Shown: in pieces, positions 36,896 to 50,110 of the stretch
Layout of the letters: each line of letters starts with the position of its first letter
Position numbering within the stretch: position 1 is the stretch's first letter
NCBI RefSeq assembly: GCF_964340395.1
Contig: NC_135559.1
Location: 23,666,964 to 23,730,963, forward strand
DNA from: Glandiceps talaboti
Taxonomy: Eukaryota > Hemichordata > Enteropneusta > Spengelidae
Direction: 5' to 3'
Length of the DNA stretch: 64,000 bases
Translations under genes and position numbers: made by a program
Notes under the pieces: generated by a model
The model's input: only the letters and a program-made list of their open reading frames with translations
Databases searched by the model: none
What the model was told of the DNA's origin: nothing

Positions 36896-38035
36896 ATGTT
36901 TATCACAGACCCTAGAAAGACATCTATAGATTATATGAAATGCCAAGATTATGTCACAGGGTACAAAACTTCCTAATGGTTTTATTTGTCAAGATTTCAA
37001 AGTTAATGAAGTGTTAATTAGTTTCCTTTGAATGATATCTAATCTTTACTGAAAAGCCAGCAGCTGTCAATAATACACACTCTATTAGAGCCATTGATCC
37101 ATGCTATAGAAAAGTGCACTCTCAGTGGGAGGGATGGTAGTAATTAGAACAGCCAGAGGGTTGAGCATGCCCTAAAGATACTTGTACAGTGTTTAGCTTT
37201 TCATCAATAGGTTGCAGATAATGGATAGGGTCAACTTCTTTCTTCGCTGTGAATACTACATTTTCATTTACACCACTCTTAGACTATTGGCCATTTATAT
37301 GGTTTACTAATTTGATTATAACATGGAAGTTAGTAGCCATTATACCATCCTTGTGGTGGTTTTGGCTTTGTCTGTAAATATAAGGGAAAAGTTTAAAGAT
37401 GTTACATGTGAATTGAACTGATTACAAAATTGTACAGCTGTCACTGTGAGTTCCTTAGTTAAATTACTATCAGTATGAAGGCTACTATAAATAGACATGT
37501 GACCATCAATAAAGCTTTCATTTGGTCATTGTGATTAAAATGCCGCATTTTAACTTCAACATGATAAATTAGTTGGTATAGTTTTCTATAGAGGTTGGAG
37601 TCAAATATAGGGTGTACTGACATGTCTGCAGAATCCATAGATTCAAAGGCTAGCTCTATGCTTGATGTATAGACACATTCCAATTTCTTAAAGTGTATTA
37701 GATCACTTGGGTGCTAGTACTAGGAGCTCCTGAACAGTTCATGTTATGCTTTGCTATGGTAGCAAACAGCTGACTATTGACCTATGACCTGTAGCCTACA
37801 AATTGTTAACAGGTGCATGGTGATGTCTGGTAGCTATTTAATATGATATGACAGTTAAATGGAATACAGGGATGTTTTGATTTGGCAGAGTCTAGCTGAT
37901 CATGTATAAGGAAGAGTCACTATTTCAGAATTAATTAAAAAAGAAATCAAAAAAGTTTGACTTACTCACAACTCTGTCGTATATAAAGATTGTCCTGTTC
38001 CTTTTGAAATCATAAAGTGGTTGTTCACCATCTTA
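36896..38035. other. Intron 2 spacer, no gene seen
   Basis: Unique AT-rich sequence. The 74-codon frame 37683-37459 on the - strand has no recognisable feature. Confidence 0.55.
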
Positions 38036-38433
38036 TTTTCAAAGTAATAATTGGTCTGTTATTTTCAAAGTAATAACTGGTCTATTATTTTCAAAGTAAT
38101 AACTGGTCTATTATTTTCAAAGTAATAACTGGTCTATTATTTTCAAAGTAATAACTGGTCTATTATTTTCAAAGTAATAACTGGTCTATTATTTTCAAAG
38201 TAATAACTGGTCTATTATTTTCAAAGTAATAACTGGTCTATTATTTTCAAAGTAATAACTGGTCTATTATTTTCAAAGTAATAACTGGTCTATTATTTTC
38301 AAAGTAATAACTGGTCTATTATTTTCAAAGTAATAACTGGTCTGTTATTTTCAAAGTAATAACTGGTCTATTATTTTCTAAGTAATAACTGGTCTATTCC
38401 TTTTCAAAGTAATAACTGGTCTATTATTTTCAA
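38036..38433. repeat. 26-bp minisatellite, about 15 copies
   Basis: The unit contains ataactggtctattattttc then aaagta. It is nearly homogeneous, with minor gtctgtt and ttccttttc variants at the ends. Confidence 0.96.
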
Positions 38434-38660
38434 ATGTAAGTGTCAGTGTAAGGACAACACCAATTCAGGACCTCCTGTTTTCACCAGATACCACACTTGG
38501 TATTGGTTGTGTGAATTGAACTTTCCAAAGAGTGTAATTGTTTATATACAAGGATCTTATCAATTGAGTTTATCTTAGAAATCACTGTTGTGTGTATTCC
38601 TTGCAAGTTTCATGCTGCTCATTTGAATTTCATTGTAACTTTTCTCCATGGTATAATATA

Positions 38661-38701
38661 GTAGTCAGTCAGTCAGTCAGTCAGTCAGTCAGTCAGTCAG
38701 A

Positions 38702-38775
<74 letters not shown>

Positions 38776-38930
38776 TTGTGTGTGTATGTGTGTATGTATG
38801 TGTATGTGTGTGTGTATTTGTGTGTGTATGTGTATGTGTGTATGTGTATGTGTATGTGTGTATGTGTGTGTGTGGGTGGGTGTGTTTGTGTGTATATATG
38901 TATGTGTGTGTGTGTGCATGCATGCATACT
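38661..38930. repeat. (CAGT)n followed by a long (TG)n tract
   Basis: (CAGT)n spans about 38661-38700, and (TG)n with TATG/TTTG interruptions spans about 38704-38930. The Cys-Val and His-Thr open frames here are artefacts. Confidence 0.96.
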
Positions 38931-39894
38931 TATAATGGGTAGAGAAGTCTGCAGTCAGTCATTCTGTGTGTATGCATGTAGGACAAAGTTAATGTATGTC
39001 ACCAGTAGATTGGAATGCACTCTCTACATTCACTGAATTTACTTGAATGAAAGGTTCACATAAAGTATGCCAGAGGGCAACACAAAGACTGGATGTACAT
39101 GGTGTCTACCCAGCATGGTAGCTACATGTACTAGTGTCAAATAAATTAGTATAGATTCCATACATATATAAACTAGTTCAGTCTAGTAACAAGACAATGT
39201 TACTTGTTGAGATATTAAAATCATTTTAATTGTTGAGAAATATTTATAAATTTTAGATTGTCAAAGGCATGGTTTTAGTGGTGCAGTGTTTGTGTGTGAG
39301 TTACTGTCAAACCTCACTGCATCCTCACTTGAAAGCATGAAGATTTCCCTGTAGTAAGATTAACGTGTTAGCCTTAGAGGTATCATTATAGATTAGCCAA
39401 TTATATTACAGATGATATTTGATAGGTAGCCAATCCCATTACAGATGATATTTGACATTTAGGCAATTACATTACAGATGATAGTTGACGGGTAGCCAAT
39501 CACATTACAAATTTGCATAATTAATGAATGTTTGTAACTCAGGTTATGCATCCAGAATGCCTCTATCAAATTTGATTGAACTTGCAACAGATATTGATCA
39601 TACAGAGATATAATAGTTCTTAATAAATTTAGTGCTGTAAGTTAATTACTCATTTGCTTAATTAATGAACTTTGGCAAATAGGGCCTATAACAGAGGTCG
39701 TATGGGCAAAGCGATGATCAAATAGACAACATCGGTGGATATTCTTTACTGAAAACTTCACTTAGATAAATTCATACTGCCACGTCACCATTTCTTTCTC
39801 ACTAAAACTGAAACTTTTTCTTTTTGAGTTTCGTTATGGGATCGAATGCATTATGTGAATTGACCATTCACTACACCATGCTGTTCATCTGAGG
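38931..39894. repeat. Spacer with a headless fragment of dispersed repeat family C (about 39380-39690)
   Basis: 39536-39690 resembles 62370-62510: tatcaaatttgat, acagatattgatcatac and tttgcttaattaatgaac all occur in the same order. Just before it are three short imperfect repeats on the word cattacagatgatatttga (39407-39510). No gene is seen. Confidence 0.65.
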
Positions 39895-40603
39895 TAAACA
39901 TCGTTCACACCTTATGTTAAGACATGGCATCGTTCACACCTTATGTTAAGACATGGCATCGTTCACACCTTATGTTAAGACATGGCATCGTTCACACCTT
40001 ATGTTAAGACATGGCATCGTTCACACCTTATGTTAAGACATGGCATTGTTCACACCTTATGTTAAGACATGACATCGTTCACACCTTATGTTAAGACATG
40101 GCATCGTTCACACCTTATGTTAAGACATGGCATCGTTCACACCTTATGTTAAGACATGGCATCGTTCACACCTTATGTTAAGACATGGCATCGTTCACAC
40201 CTTATGTTAAGACATGGCATTGTTCACACCTTATGTTAAGACATGACATCGTTCACACCTTATGTTAAGACATGACATCGTTCACACCTTATGTTAAGAC
40301 ATGGCATCGTTCACACCTTATGTTAAGACATGGCATTGTTCACACCTTATGTTAAGACATGGCATCGTTCACACCTTATGTTAAGACATGGCATCGTTCA
40401 CACCTTATGTTAAGACATGGCATTGTTCACACCTTATGTTAAGACATGACATCGTTCACACCTTATGTTAAGACATGGCATTGTTCACACCTTATGTTAA
40501 GACATGGCATCGTTCACACCTTATGTTAAGACATGGCATCGTTCACACCTTATGTTAAGACATGGCATCGTTCACACCTTATGTTAAGACATGGCATCGT
40601 TCA
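39895..40603. repeat. 29-bp minisatellite, about 24 copies
   Basis: The unit contains catcgttcacaccttatgtt then aagacatgg. The variants are cattgttc and gacatgaca. It is unrelated in sequence to the other 29-bp array at 14.6-18.8 kb. Confidence 0.97.
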
Positions 40604-41689
40604 AGAATAAACAAATATCTTGGTGTATACCGACTCTGAGTTAACAGTTCTCAGCGACACAAAATTTGTATCAAATGCTTTTACAACTGTGTCTCTGTCA
40701 AGTTGAAAGTTCACGCTGTTGTTCATGTCATGGAACTTAGTTTGTAAATTACAGTATTGTATCATAGTATAGTTTTATGTACTTTGTATGGTCAGGTTCT
40801 GAGAACCGCCCTAACAGAGATTCATCCAGAGTTCGTTCTCGGAGCACATATTTCTAGAGAGTGATTACCATAGAAAATTGAAAGTCTAGGAAGATGAAAT
40901 TAAACCACTGTATAGAGTATTGTGTATATAAATGTTTTCTTGTGACATTTTGAAAGTGCAAACTATGTACGTGTATGCGGTATGCTGTGTACATCTGAAA
41001 TACATGTAGTGTGTATGCAAATTAGGAAAAGATGCATCGTAATGGGATTTTTATGCTAATTTTGGCAGGAACGCGTCCCAGGGATGCATCAGAAAAAAAG
41101 TGACAGCAACCTTTGCCTATACCAAGAAATTTGATGAAAACTTGCTAAAGATATTGACCAAGCAAAGATATGATGAGATCTAGTCAATTAATTGCTAATT
41201 TGCATATGTGATGAACTTTTGCAATAATTATATATCTCTGAATGGGGGCATTTTCAGTTCATCTCTGGTTATGATAAGAGAAAGTATATTAATAATTATG
41301 TACAAAAGACAAATGTGAAATAGTAGTGACTAAAATTTGTTTTCCAATTAGATAAAGTTCTACTCCTCTCCAACTCTTCACCATTGTTTCAACTGTGCTG
41401 TCAATTTCATTTAGTCACAGGTATGTAACCTGAGAAAGGACACAAGAAATATTGATAACACTGCACTGATTTTTAGTTTCGTTGAACAATTCTCCGATCA
41501 GCTCAAGTGAGATCTTGGTAAAACATACAACCCAATAAAAGACCTATATTGGCTCTGGTATTCAACACCATGTACACAGTACTGCACTCTATTGGTCAAT
41601 AGCACAGCATCATGACAGCATCGCTTGGTCTCCATAGATACATGTTTATATGACAGCATCCCTTGGTCTCCATAGATACATATTTATAT
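40604..41689. repeat. Spacer with another family C fragment (about 41040-41250) and a 2-copy repeat
   Basis: 41120-41240 has the phrases aaatttgatgaaaacttgct, aaagatattgacc and tttgcatatgtgatgaac, also found at 62510-62610. A roughly 39-bp unit (cttggtctccatagatacat) is doubled at about 41610-41690. No gene is seen. Confidence 0.6.
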
Positions 41690-44600
41690 TAGCAGATAAA
41701 TTAATAGTTAGTGCATAGATCTATATATTAGCAGATAAATCAATAGTTAGTGCATAGATCTATATGTATTAGCAGTTAAATCAATAGTTAGTGAATAGAT
41801 CTATATATATTAGCAGTTAAATCAATAGTTAGTGAATAGATCTATATATATTAGCAGTTAAATCAATAGTTAGTGAATAGATCTATATGTATTAGCAGTT
41901 AAATCAATAGTTAGTGCATAGATCTATATATATATTAGCAGTTAAATCAATAGTTAGTGAATAGATCTATATATATATATTAGCAGTTAAATCAATAGTT
42001 AGTGAATAGATCTATATATATTAGCAGTTAAATCAATAGTTAGTGCATAGATCTATATATATATTAGCAGTTAAATCAATAGTTAGTGAATAGATCTATA
42101 TATATATTAGCAGTTAAATCAATAGTTACTGCATAGATCTATATATATATATTAGCAGTTAAATCAATAGTTACTGCATAGATCTATATATATATATATT
42201 AGCAGTTAAATCAATAGTTAGTGAATAGATCTATATATATATATTAGCAGTGAAATCAATAGTTAGTGCATAGATCTATATATATATATTAGCAGTTAAA
42301 TCAATAGTTAGTGCATAGATCTATATATATATTAGCAGTTAAATCAATAGTTAGTGCATAGATCTATATATATATTAGCAGTTAAATCAATAGTTAGTGA
42401 ATAGATCTATATGTATTAGCAGTTAAATCAATAGTTAGTGAATAGATCTATATATATATATTAGCAGTTAAATCAATAGTTAGTGCATAGATCTATATAT
42501 ATTAGCAGATAAATCAATAGTTAGTGCATAGATCTATATATATTAGCAGTTAAATCAATAGTTAGTGAATAGATCTATATATATATTAGCAGTTAAATCA
42601 ATAGTTAGTGAATAGATCTATATGTATTAGCAGTTAAATCAATAGTTAGTGAATAGATCTATATATATATTAGCAGTTAAATCAATAGTTAGTGCATAGA
42701 TCTATATATATTAGCAGATAAATCAATAGTTAGTGCATAGATCTATATATATTAGCAGTTAAATCAATAGTTAGTGAATAGATCTATATATATATTAGCA
42801 GGTAAATCAATAGTTAGTGAATAGATCTATATATATATATTAGCAGTTAAATCAATAGTTAGTGCATAGATCTATATATATTAGCAGTTAAATCAATAGT
42901 TAGTGAATAGATCTATATGTATTAGCAGTTAAATCAATAGTTAGTGAATATATCTATATATATATTAGCAGTTAAATCAATAGTTAGTGCATAGATCTAT
43001 ATATATTAGCAGATAAATCAATAGTTAGTGCATAGATCTATATATATTAGCAGTTAAATCAATAGTTAGTGAATAGATCTATATATATATTAGCAGGTAA
43101 ATCAATAGTTAGTGAATAGATCTATATATATATATTAGCAGTTAAATCAATAGTTAGTGCATAGATCTATATATATTAGCAGTTAAATCAATAGTTAGTG
43201 CATAGATCTATATATATATTAGCAGTTAAATCAATAGTTAGTGCATAGATCTATATATATATTAGCAGTTAAATCAATAGTTAGTGAATAGATCTATATG
43301 TATTAGCAGTTAAATCAATAGTTAGTGAATAGATCTATATATATATTAGCAGTTAAATCAATAGTTAGTGCATAGATCTATATATATTAGCAGATAAATC
43401 AATAGTTAGTGCATAGATCTATATATATATTAGCAGTTAAATCAATAGTTAGTGAATAGATCTATATGTATTAGCAGTTAAATCAATAGTTAGTGAATAG
43501 ATCTATATATATATTAGCAGTTAAATCAATAGTTAGTGCATAGATCTATATATATATTAGCAGTTAAATCAATAGTTAGTGAATAGATCTATATATATTA
43601 GCAGTTAAATCAATAGTTAGTGCATAGATCTATATATATATTAGCAGTTAAATCAATAGTTAGTGCATAGATCTATATATATATTAGCAGTTAAATCAAT
43701 AGTTAGTGCATAGATCTATATATATTAGCAGTTAAATCAATAGTTAGTGCATAGATCTATATATATTAGCAGTTAAATCAATAGTTAGTGCATAGATCTA
43801 TATATATTAGCAGATAAATCAATAGTTAGTGAATAGATCTATATATATTAGCAGTTAAATCAATAGTTAGTGAATAGATCTATATATATTAGCAGGTAAA
43901 TCAATAGTTAGTGCATAGATCTATATATATTAGCAGTTAAATCAATAGTTAGTGCATAGATCTATATATATATTAGCAGTTAAATCAATAGTTAGTGCAT
44001 AGATCTATATATATTAGCAGTTAAATCAATAGTTAGTGAATAGATCTATATATATATTAGCAGTTAAATCAATAGTTAGTGCATAGATCTATATATATAT
44101 TAGCAGTTAAATCAATAGTTAGTGAATAGATCTATATATATATTAGCAGTTAAATCAATAGTTAGTGAATAGATCTATATGTATATTAGCAGTTAAATCA
44201 ATAGTTAGTGCATAGATCTATATATATTAGCAGGTAAATCAATAGTTAGTGCATAGATCTATATATATTAGCAGTTAAATCAATAGTTAGTGCATAGATC
44301 TATATATATATTAGCAGATAAATCAATAGTTAGTGAATAGATCTATATATATTAGCAGTTAAATCAATAGTTAGTGCATAGATCTATATATATTAGCAGT
44401 TAAATCAATAGTTAGTGCATAGATCTATATATATATTAGCAGATAAATCAATAGTTAGTGAATAGATCTATATATATATATTAGCAGTTAAATCAATAGT
44501 TAGTGAATATATCTATATGTATTAGCAGTTAAATCAATAGTTAGTGCATAGATCTATATATATTAGCAGTTAAATCAATAGTTAGTGCATATATCTATAT

Positions 44601-45690
44601 ATATTAGCAGTTAAATCAATAGTTAGTGCATAGATCTATATATATATTAGCAGATAAATCAATAGTTAGTGAATAGATCTATATATATATATTAGCAGAT
44701 AAATCAATAGTTAGTGCATAGATCTATATATATTAGCAGTTAAATCAATAGTTAGTGCATAGATCTATATATATATCAGCAGATAAATCAATAGTTAGTG
44801 AATAGATCTATATATATTAGCAGTTAAATCAATAGTTAGTGCATAGATCTATATATATTAGCAGTTAAATCAATAGTTAGTGCATAGATCTATATATATA
44901 TTAGCAGATAAATCAATAGTTAGTGAATAGATCTATATATATATTAGCAGTTAAATCAATAGTTAGTGCATAGATCTATATATATATATTAGCAGTTAAA
45001 TCAATAGTTAGTGAATAGATCTATATATATATTAGCAGTTAAATCAATAGTTAGTGCATAGATCTATATATATTAGCAGGTAAATCAATAGTTAGTGAAT
45101 AGATCTATATGTATTAGCAGTTAAATCAATAGTTAGTGAATAGATCTATATATATATTAGCAGTTAAATCAATAGTTAGTGCATAGATCTATATATATTA
45201 GCAGATAAATCAATAGTTAGTGCATAGATCTATATATATTAGCAGTTAAATCAATAGTTAGTGAATAGATCTATATATATATTAGCAGTTAAATCAATAG
45301 TTAGTGAATAGATCTATATATATTAGCAGGTAAATCAATAGTTAGTGCATAGATCTATATATATTAGCAGTTAAATCAATAGTTAGTGCATAGATCTATA
45401 TATATTAGCAGTTAAATCAATAGTTAGTGAATAGATCTATATATGTATTAGCAGTTAAATCAATAGTTAGTGCATAGATCTATATATATTAGCAGGTAAA
45501 TCAATAGTTAGTGCATAGATCTATATATATTAGCAGTTAAATCAATAGTTAGTGCATAGATCTATATATATTAGCAGGTAAATCAATAGTTAGTGAATAG
45601 ATCTATATATATATATATATTAGCAGTTAAATCAATAGTTACTGCATAGATCTACAATCAGATATTAGCAGATAAATCAATAGTTAGTGA
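41690..45690. repeat. About 41-bp minisatellite with embedded variable (TA)n, about 97 copies (4 kb)
   Basis: The unit contains attagcagttaaatcaatag then ttagtgcatagatctat and a (TA)n run of variable length, giving units of about 39-47 bp. Other variable sites are gttaaatc/gataaatc/ggtaaatc and gcatag/gaatag. Each unit carries the palindrome atagatctat, enlarged by the TA run. The array is a compound of microsatellite within minisatellite. Confidence 0.97.
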
Positions 45691-46436
45691 ATGTCACATG
45701 TGATACAAGTTTTTGATTACATGTTTCAGAACTTATTTATTTTCATAACCTGATTAGTCATATCTTGTCACCACTGTCAGAGAAAAGTGTCAGATGTGTG
45801 CCATCCTGGTTTAGTTTAATAGAACTGTAAGCTTTATGTATGTCTAATGTGTGCCATCCTGGTTTAGTTTAATAGAACTGTAAGCTTTATGTATGTCTAA
45901 TGCTTGTTATACTCTGATTGTCAAATTCACACATTTTATTGTAGCCACTCGTGATTCACATTCCAAAATGACAACCATTCACCAAATAATGCAGTATTCA
46001 ACAAATCACATTTCAGTTTTCCCACATTTAAAAAAGGAGGAATCACCATTCATGTGTTTATTGTCAACTCACACACCATGTATTCACACATACAGTATCT
46101 CTTTTGTTTTCAAGGTGACCTTTGTAAGGGCTAGCTAGACTATAGTAATGATTCACATATGCAAGATAACTCATAAATTTATGGTAGTTTGGATATTATG
46201 TATTATGTGTGTGGGGGATGAGGTGAGGGTGGGGATGTAATGGATTGGTGGGGGTGGTGTGTGCATGTGATGTGGGTTTGATACATCATGCATATGGACT
46301 CTGGGATTTTGATAAATCACTGACTCTTGGTAAGAATAGGACATAATATAATACTGCCCTCTATCAACAAGAGTACAAATAGAGTATACTTTTGTTTTAT
46401 TAAAAGGCAAAATTTGTTGGCCTGTACAAAATGGCG
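45691..46436. other. Intron 2 spacer with a 53-bp duplication (45795-45900)
   Basis: A 53-bp segment (starting tgtgtgccatcctggtttag) is present twice in tandem. GT-rich sequence follows near 46200-46270. The open frame 45893-46138 shows no known feature. Confidence 0.6.
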
Positions 46437-46715
46437 TTGTTGGTGGCCGAGTGGTTAAACCACTTGCCTCTTACCACTGCGGTCAGTGTTCGAATCCATT
46501 CAGGGTTTGATTAAATTTACTGATACCATGCTGCAAGTAAGAAGAGTGTCATTCAGTTTGACTCTACCAAGCAAAACAGGTTTTCCCTGGGTACTCTGGT
46601 TTCCTCCTGCATTAACACTGAACTCATGAAGGATGGCCCTCAGTGGACTTCTTGAGAGATAAGTGTTTATATGCTTAAAGAACTATCCAAAATAAATAAA
46701 GATCATTATTTATTA
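46437..46715 (+). mobile_element. tRNA-derived SINE
   Basis: The head is tRNA-like. Box A is ggtggccgagtgg (about 46443) and box B is gtgttcgaatcc (about 46486). The spacing and the gccgagtgg word are like Ser/Leu-type tRNAs. The body contains gggtactctggtttcctcc (about 46594-46612), a conserved central phrase met in SINEs of many invertebrates. It ends in the AT-rich tail aaataaataaag. The tRNA part cannot fold as an intact tRNA because the acceptor stem and 3' half are lost, so this is a SINE and not a tRNA gene. The name of the central domain is from memory and uncertain. Confidence 0.8.
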
Positions 46716-46845
46716 ATATGAATCACATACTCATATTCATGACTGCATATCGCCCTCTAGTGTTTACATTTGTAAAGAGCAAGTAATCAATAAATGACAC
46801 ATTTATGATTAGTCTGAAGACATGTTTTATTTATTGGATGCAAGT

Positions 46846-47218
46846 GTGTTCAGCCAGCATAAAATACATACTTACATACTTAAAACATTGAATGTGTTCA
46901 GCCAGCATAAAATACATACTTACATACTTAAAACATTGAATGTGTTCAGCCAGCATAAAATACATACTTACATACTTAAAACATTGAATGTGTTCAGTCA
47001 GCATAAAATACATACTTACATACTTAAAACATTGAATGTGTTCAGCCAGCATAAAATACATACTTACATACTTAAAACATTGAATGTGTTCAGTCAGCAT
47101 AAAATACATACTTACATACTTAAAACATTGAATGTGTTCAGCCAGCATAAAATACATACTTACATACTTAAAACATTGAATGTGTTCAGCCAGCATAAAA
47201 TACATAATTACATACTTA
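46846..47218. repeat. 48-bp minisatellite, about 7.8 copies
   Basis: The unit contains tgtgttcagccagcataaaa then tacatacttacatactta. The only variant is cagcc/cagtc. It directly abuts the poly(A) end of the LINE on the - strand (T-rich at 47224-47242). Confidence 0.96.
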
Positions 47219-47222
47219 CATA

Positions 47223-48489
47223 CTTTTTTTTCTTTTTTTTTTGTAATTTAAGGTTTTATTGGGTGTTATATGTAAAGTGTGTACATGTCATGTTACACTC
47301 CAGTTTACAAAAGAGCCATGTTTACATTGCAGTCTATTACTATTTATGTTACATATATGGAATGAGGGGGTCCATTTCTTTAGAAAAGGTAGAAGTTTCT
47401 GGTTTTTCTTTGCAATAAAATATTCATATTTATAAATTTGTTTAAATTGGTTGTACAGTTCTCTGAACACAGGAAGGGATGCCTTTCTTTTACAGTAGTA
47501 AGTGTATTTTCTAACTATAAGGCTTATGAAATTGAGTAAAAGTGTCTCATCTGGGTCTGACAAAATTAGGCAGATTTTGCTAGGAACAGCCCTTAACTTA
47601 AGTGCTTTGCCCCATACAGTTATTATTGCTTCCCAGATACCAATAGTGTGTTAACAGTTGTAAAATAAGTGTTCTATGGTCTCTGAGACCGCATGACAGA
47701 AGCTACAGAGGTTTGTGGGGAACTTTACTGGGTTTAATTTGTACAGTTTCTCGTTTGTTTACAGTATATTATGCAGAATTTTAAACTGGAACTCTCTTGA
47801 TTTGCTATCGACTGTGACTTTGAGAATTTGTTTATACATTTTATGCCATTGCAAGAGACTAACTCCCAGGTCTCTTTCAAGTTTCTTTTCACTGCTTGGT
47901 TTGGTAAATTTTCTGTTGATGAGTTGTGACTTTAGTTTGTGTTTTGTGATTATCCTCTATAGGAGTTGCAATACCTGATATGTTCATGCAGACATCATCT
48001 ATATATCATCTATATTCTTTAGATTTTCTGGAATCGCATGTAAATGCCTATCCACTTTAGTCTGAAAATGGGGTATAGTTCAGAGAGTGCCAGCTCACAC
48101 CATGGTACATTGTATAATTCCATTTTCCATATACAGATCTGAAATTCTCATTATACCATGTTCAACAAATTCTGGATAGTAAATTGATATTCCCCCTATC
48201 TTTATATGTTTGTTGTTCCAAATTATTTGATTGAATTCTCCATAGAAGTCCTCTGTCACACTGGCCCATGACTCCATACATTCCCTCCAAAAGGGTATAC
48301 ATCCACCAATAATGGGTAGAGTGTTTATATTATAATTACATTTGAAGATCAAATTTCTTCCCATTTTCTCTAATGCTTTTTTTTTATAAATGTTGTCCAG
48401 GGTTGAGTGAAGTCAGGGTTCAAGAACTTCTTTATTAGGATACGTTGTTGTTTTTTCATTATGGTCAGGTCTGGTACCCCTAGTCCACC
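47223..48489 (-). mobile_element. Decayed non-LTR retrotransposon (L1/Tx1-like) ORF2 C-terminal fragment
   Basis: Read on the - strand from 48489, frame-broken translation gives GGLGVPDLTIMKKQQR, then FWRECMESWASVTEDF and IWNNKHIKIGGISIYY, then NEKLYKLNPVKFPTNLC, and then SFCHAVSETIEHLFYNC. The last is the Cys/His knuckle usual near the end of L1/Tx1-type ORF2. Then comes an open stretch, 47563-47288. At least one frameshift (near 47760) and one stop after the FYNC motif disable it. The T-rich tract 47224-47242 is its 3' poly(A) tail. The RT core is missing because of 5' truncation. Confidence 0.87.
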
Positions 48490-48559
48490 TTAGTCCACCT
48501 TGGCCCACCTCCCCTATCACGGTTTTCCTTGTAACTTTGTCCGGTCCATCAAGTTTCAT

Positions 48560-49013
48560 AGCATCTTGACAGTATGATAAGATTTGCTTAGATCTTCTAA
48601 TCTCATGACGATCGTGTTTACAATGTACCGAAAATATGCCAATATCTTATTAAAACTAAAAGCTACATTAATAATATTTTCAGGACTGGTGCGCTTTGGT
48701 ATCGCAAATGTGTGTACCAAGTTATAATGAATTTGAAGCGTGCATTCTTGAGATATAGCCTAAATACCGAAAATCATTAATTACGTAAATTGCTCATTAA
48801 TATTCACAGGATTTTTATCAAAACCTAATCAAGTCTTGCCATTACCCTACGGAATACGTCTTCAAATATTCGTTTGAATTGAGCAAGCCGTTATGGAGAA
48901 AACGATGACACAGACAGACAGACAGACAGACACACAGACACATAGACACACAGACACACAGACACATAGACACAGAGACTTCCACCCATAAATATATCTC
49001 TTCCTTACAGAAG
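48560..49013 (-). repeat. Dispersed repeat family A, inverted copy
   Basis: It is the reverse complement of the unit at 6463-6980. The head hairpin is at about 48999-49013, a CAGA/CACAGA tract at about 48905-48975, and one body unit reaches to about 48600. It sits directly against family B copy 2, which starts at about 49014. Confidence 0.85.
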
Positions 49014-50060
49014 AAAAAAGCAACTACATATGGTTGAAACATTTTTGAAATAAAGTTTCATAGCATCTTGACAGTAAGAGGTGGAGGAAAGAACTTTGAT
49101 TTGAGACTGGGACATGTCTACCTCTTATGGGGGTCCTAGGTGGTCTCCCCCTAGAATCTTTTGAAGTTTTTTACCAATTTTGGTGAATCCTATTGTTGGT
49201 TTAACGAATGAGTGGCCTCTGGGGTGAGGAGTCCAAGGGGTTTCCCCCTGTCATATAATATTGCCAAGCTTCAAAAAGCTAAAGTAAATATAACTTTTTA
49301 AATAAGTTTTCCATGTTATAAAAGTGGGCCTGTAACATTGGCATTGATATTGCATGTAGAGTAAAGTCACTGGTATGTTAGAGCACTTTAGGAGGTCATA
49401 CCTAGTGTACAATAGAAACATGAATTTGATTTGTAGTGTTGATACATGTTAGTGTCCGAAATAGGAAGTATAGCATCCCTTTTGACAAATTCATACTGAA
49501 GAGACTAGAACAATTTAGATTAAGTTCTTTTATAAACTATCCAATAGTATGAAGATTACGATAGCAAAACCTTCAAGTTCACATTTGCCCCAAAGAACAA
49601 GATAAGTGAAGCACTGATTGTGAAACAGTCAAACATTTACATGGCATGTTCTGTAACTAGTGTGGTAGTTCGGTAATACATGTATATGTATAATTTTATG
49701 TATAGTTATGTTTGAACCCTTACATGAAGTAATACTTAAAAAAAATTTATGAAAGAAACAGAGACAAGAACAAATATATATATATGTACCACAGGCCAAT
49801 GAATCTGCCTGGTCCCTGACATGTGTTTGAAAATGTTTGTCATGATCTGACAAGTGTCCTGGTTGGAGAGGTACTAGCAGGTTGAACAGTACACTCTAAC
49901 TTGTGCATCATTTCCCTGCCAAGACATTTTTTTCCTAGCAGCAGTGGTCAATCTTTTTTTTTCCATCACCCACTCATATCCGGATTTTTTTTTCAAGCAA
50001 CTCCATTTGGCATCTTTTTTTCCCTCGAAATCGTCCAAGGCCCCCCCCCCCCCCCCCAAG
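49014..50060 (+). repeat. Dispersed repeat family B, copy 2
   Basis: 49015-49325 matches 8028-8340 and 49645-50060 matches 8390-8815, in the same orientation with small indels. Bases about 49329-49645 have no counterpart in copy 1. It ends in a C run (50041-50057) where copy 1 has a shorter C run. Overlapping short open frames are not genes. Confidence 0.83.
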
Positions 50061-50110
50061 ATATCTAGTTCAAATACAGAACTAGATCTATTTAATTGTT
50101 TCTACATTGT

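Noticed and set aside
38592-39036. Cys-Val and His-Thr repeat frames
   Set aside because: They are translations of the (TG)n tract on either strand.
46437-46510. Functional tRNA gene
   Set aside because: A and B boxes are present, but no acceptor stem or intact cloverleaf can be drawn, and the sequence runs on into a SINE body.
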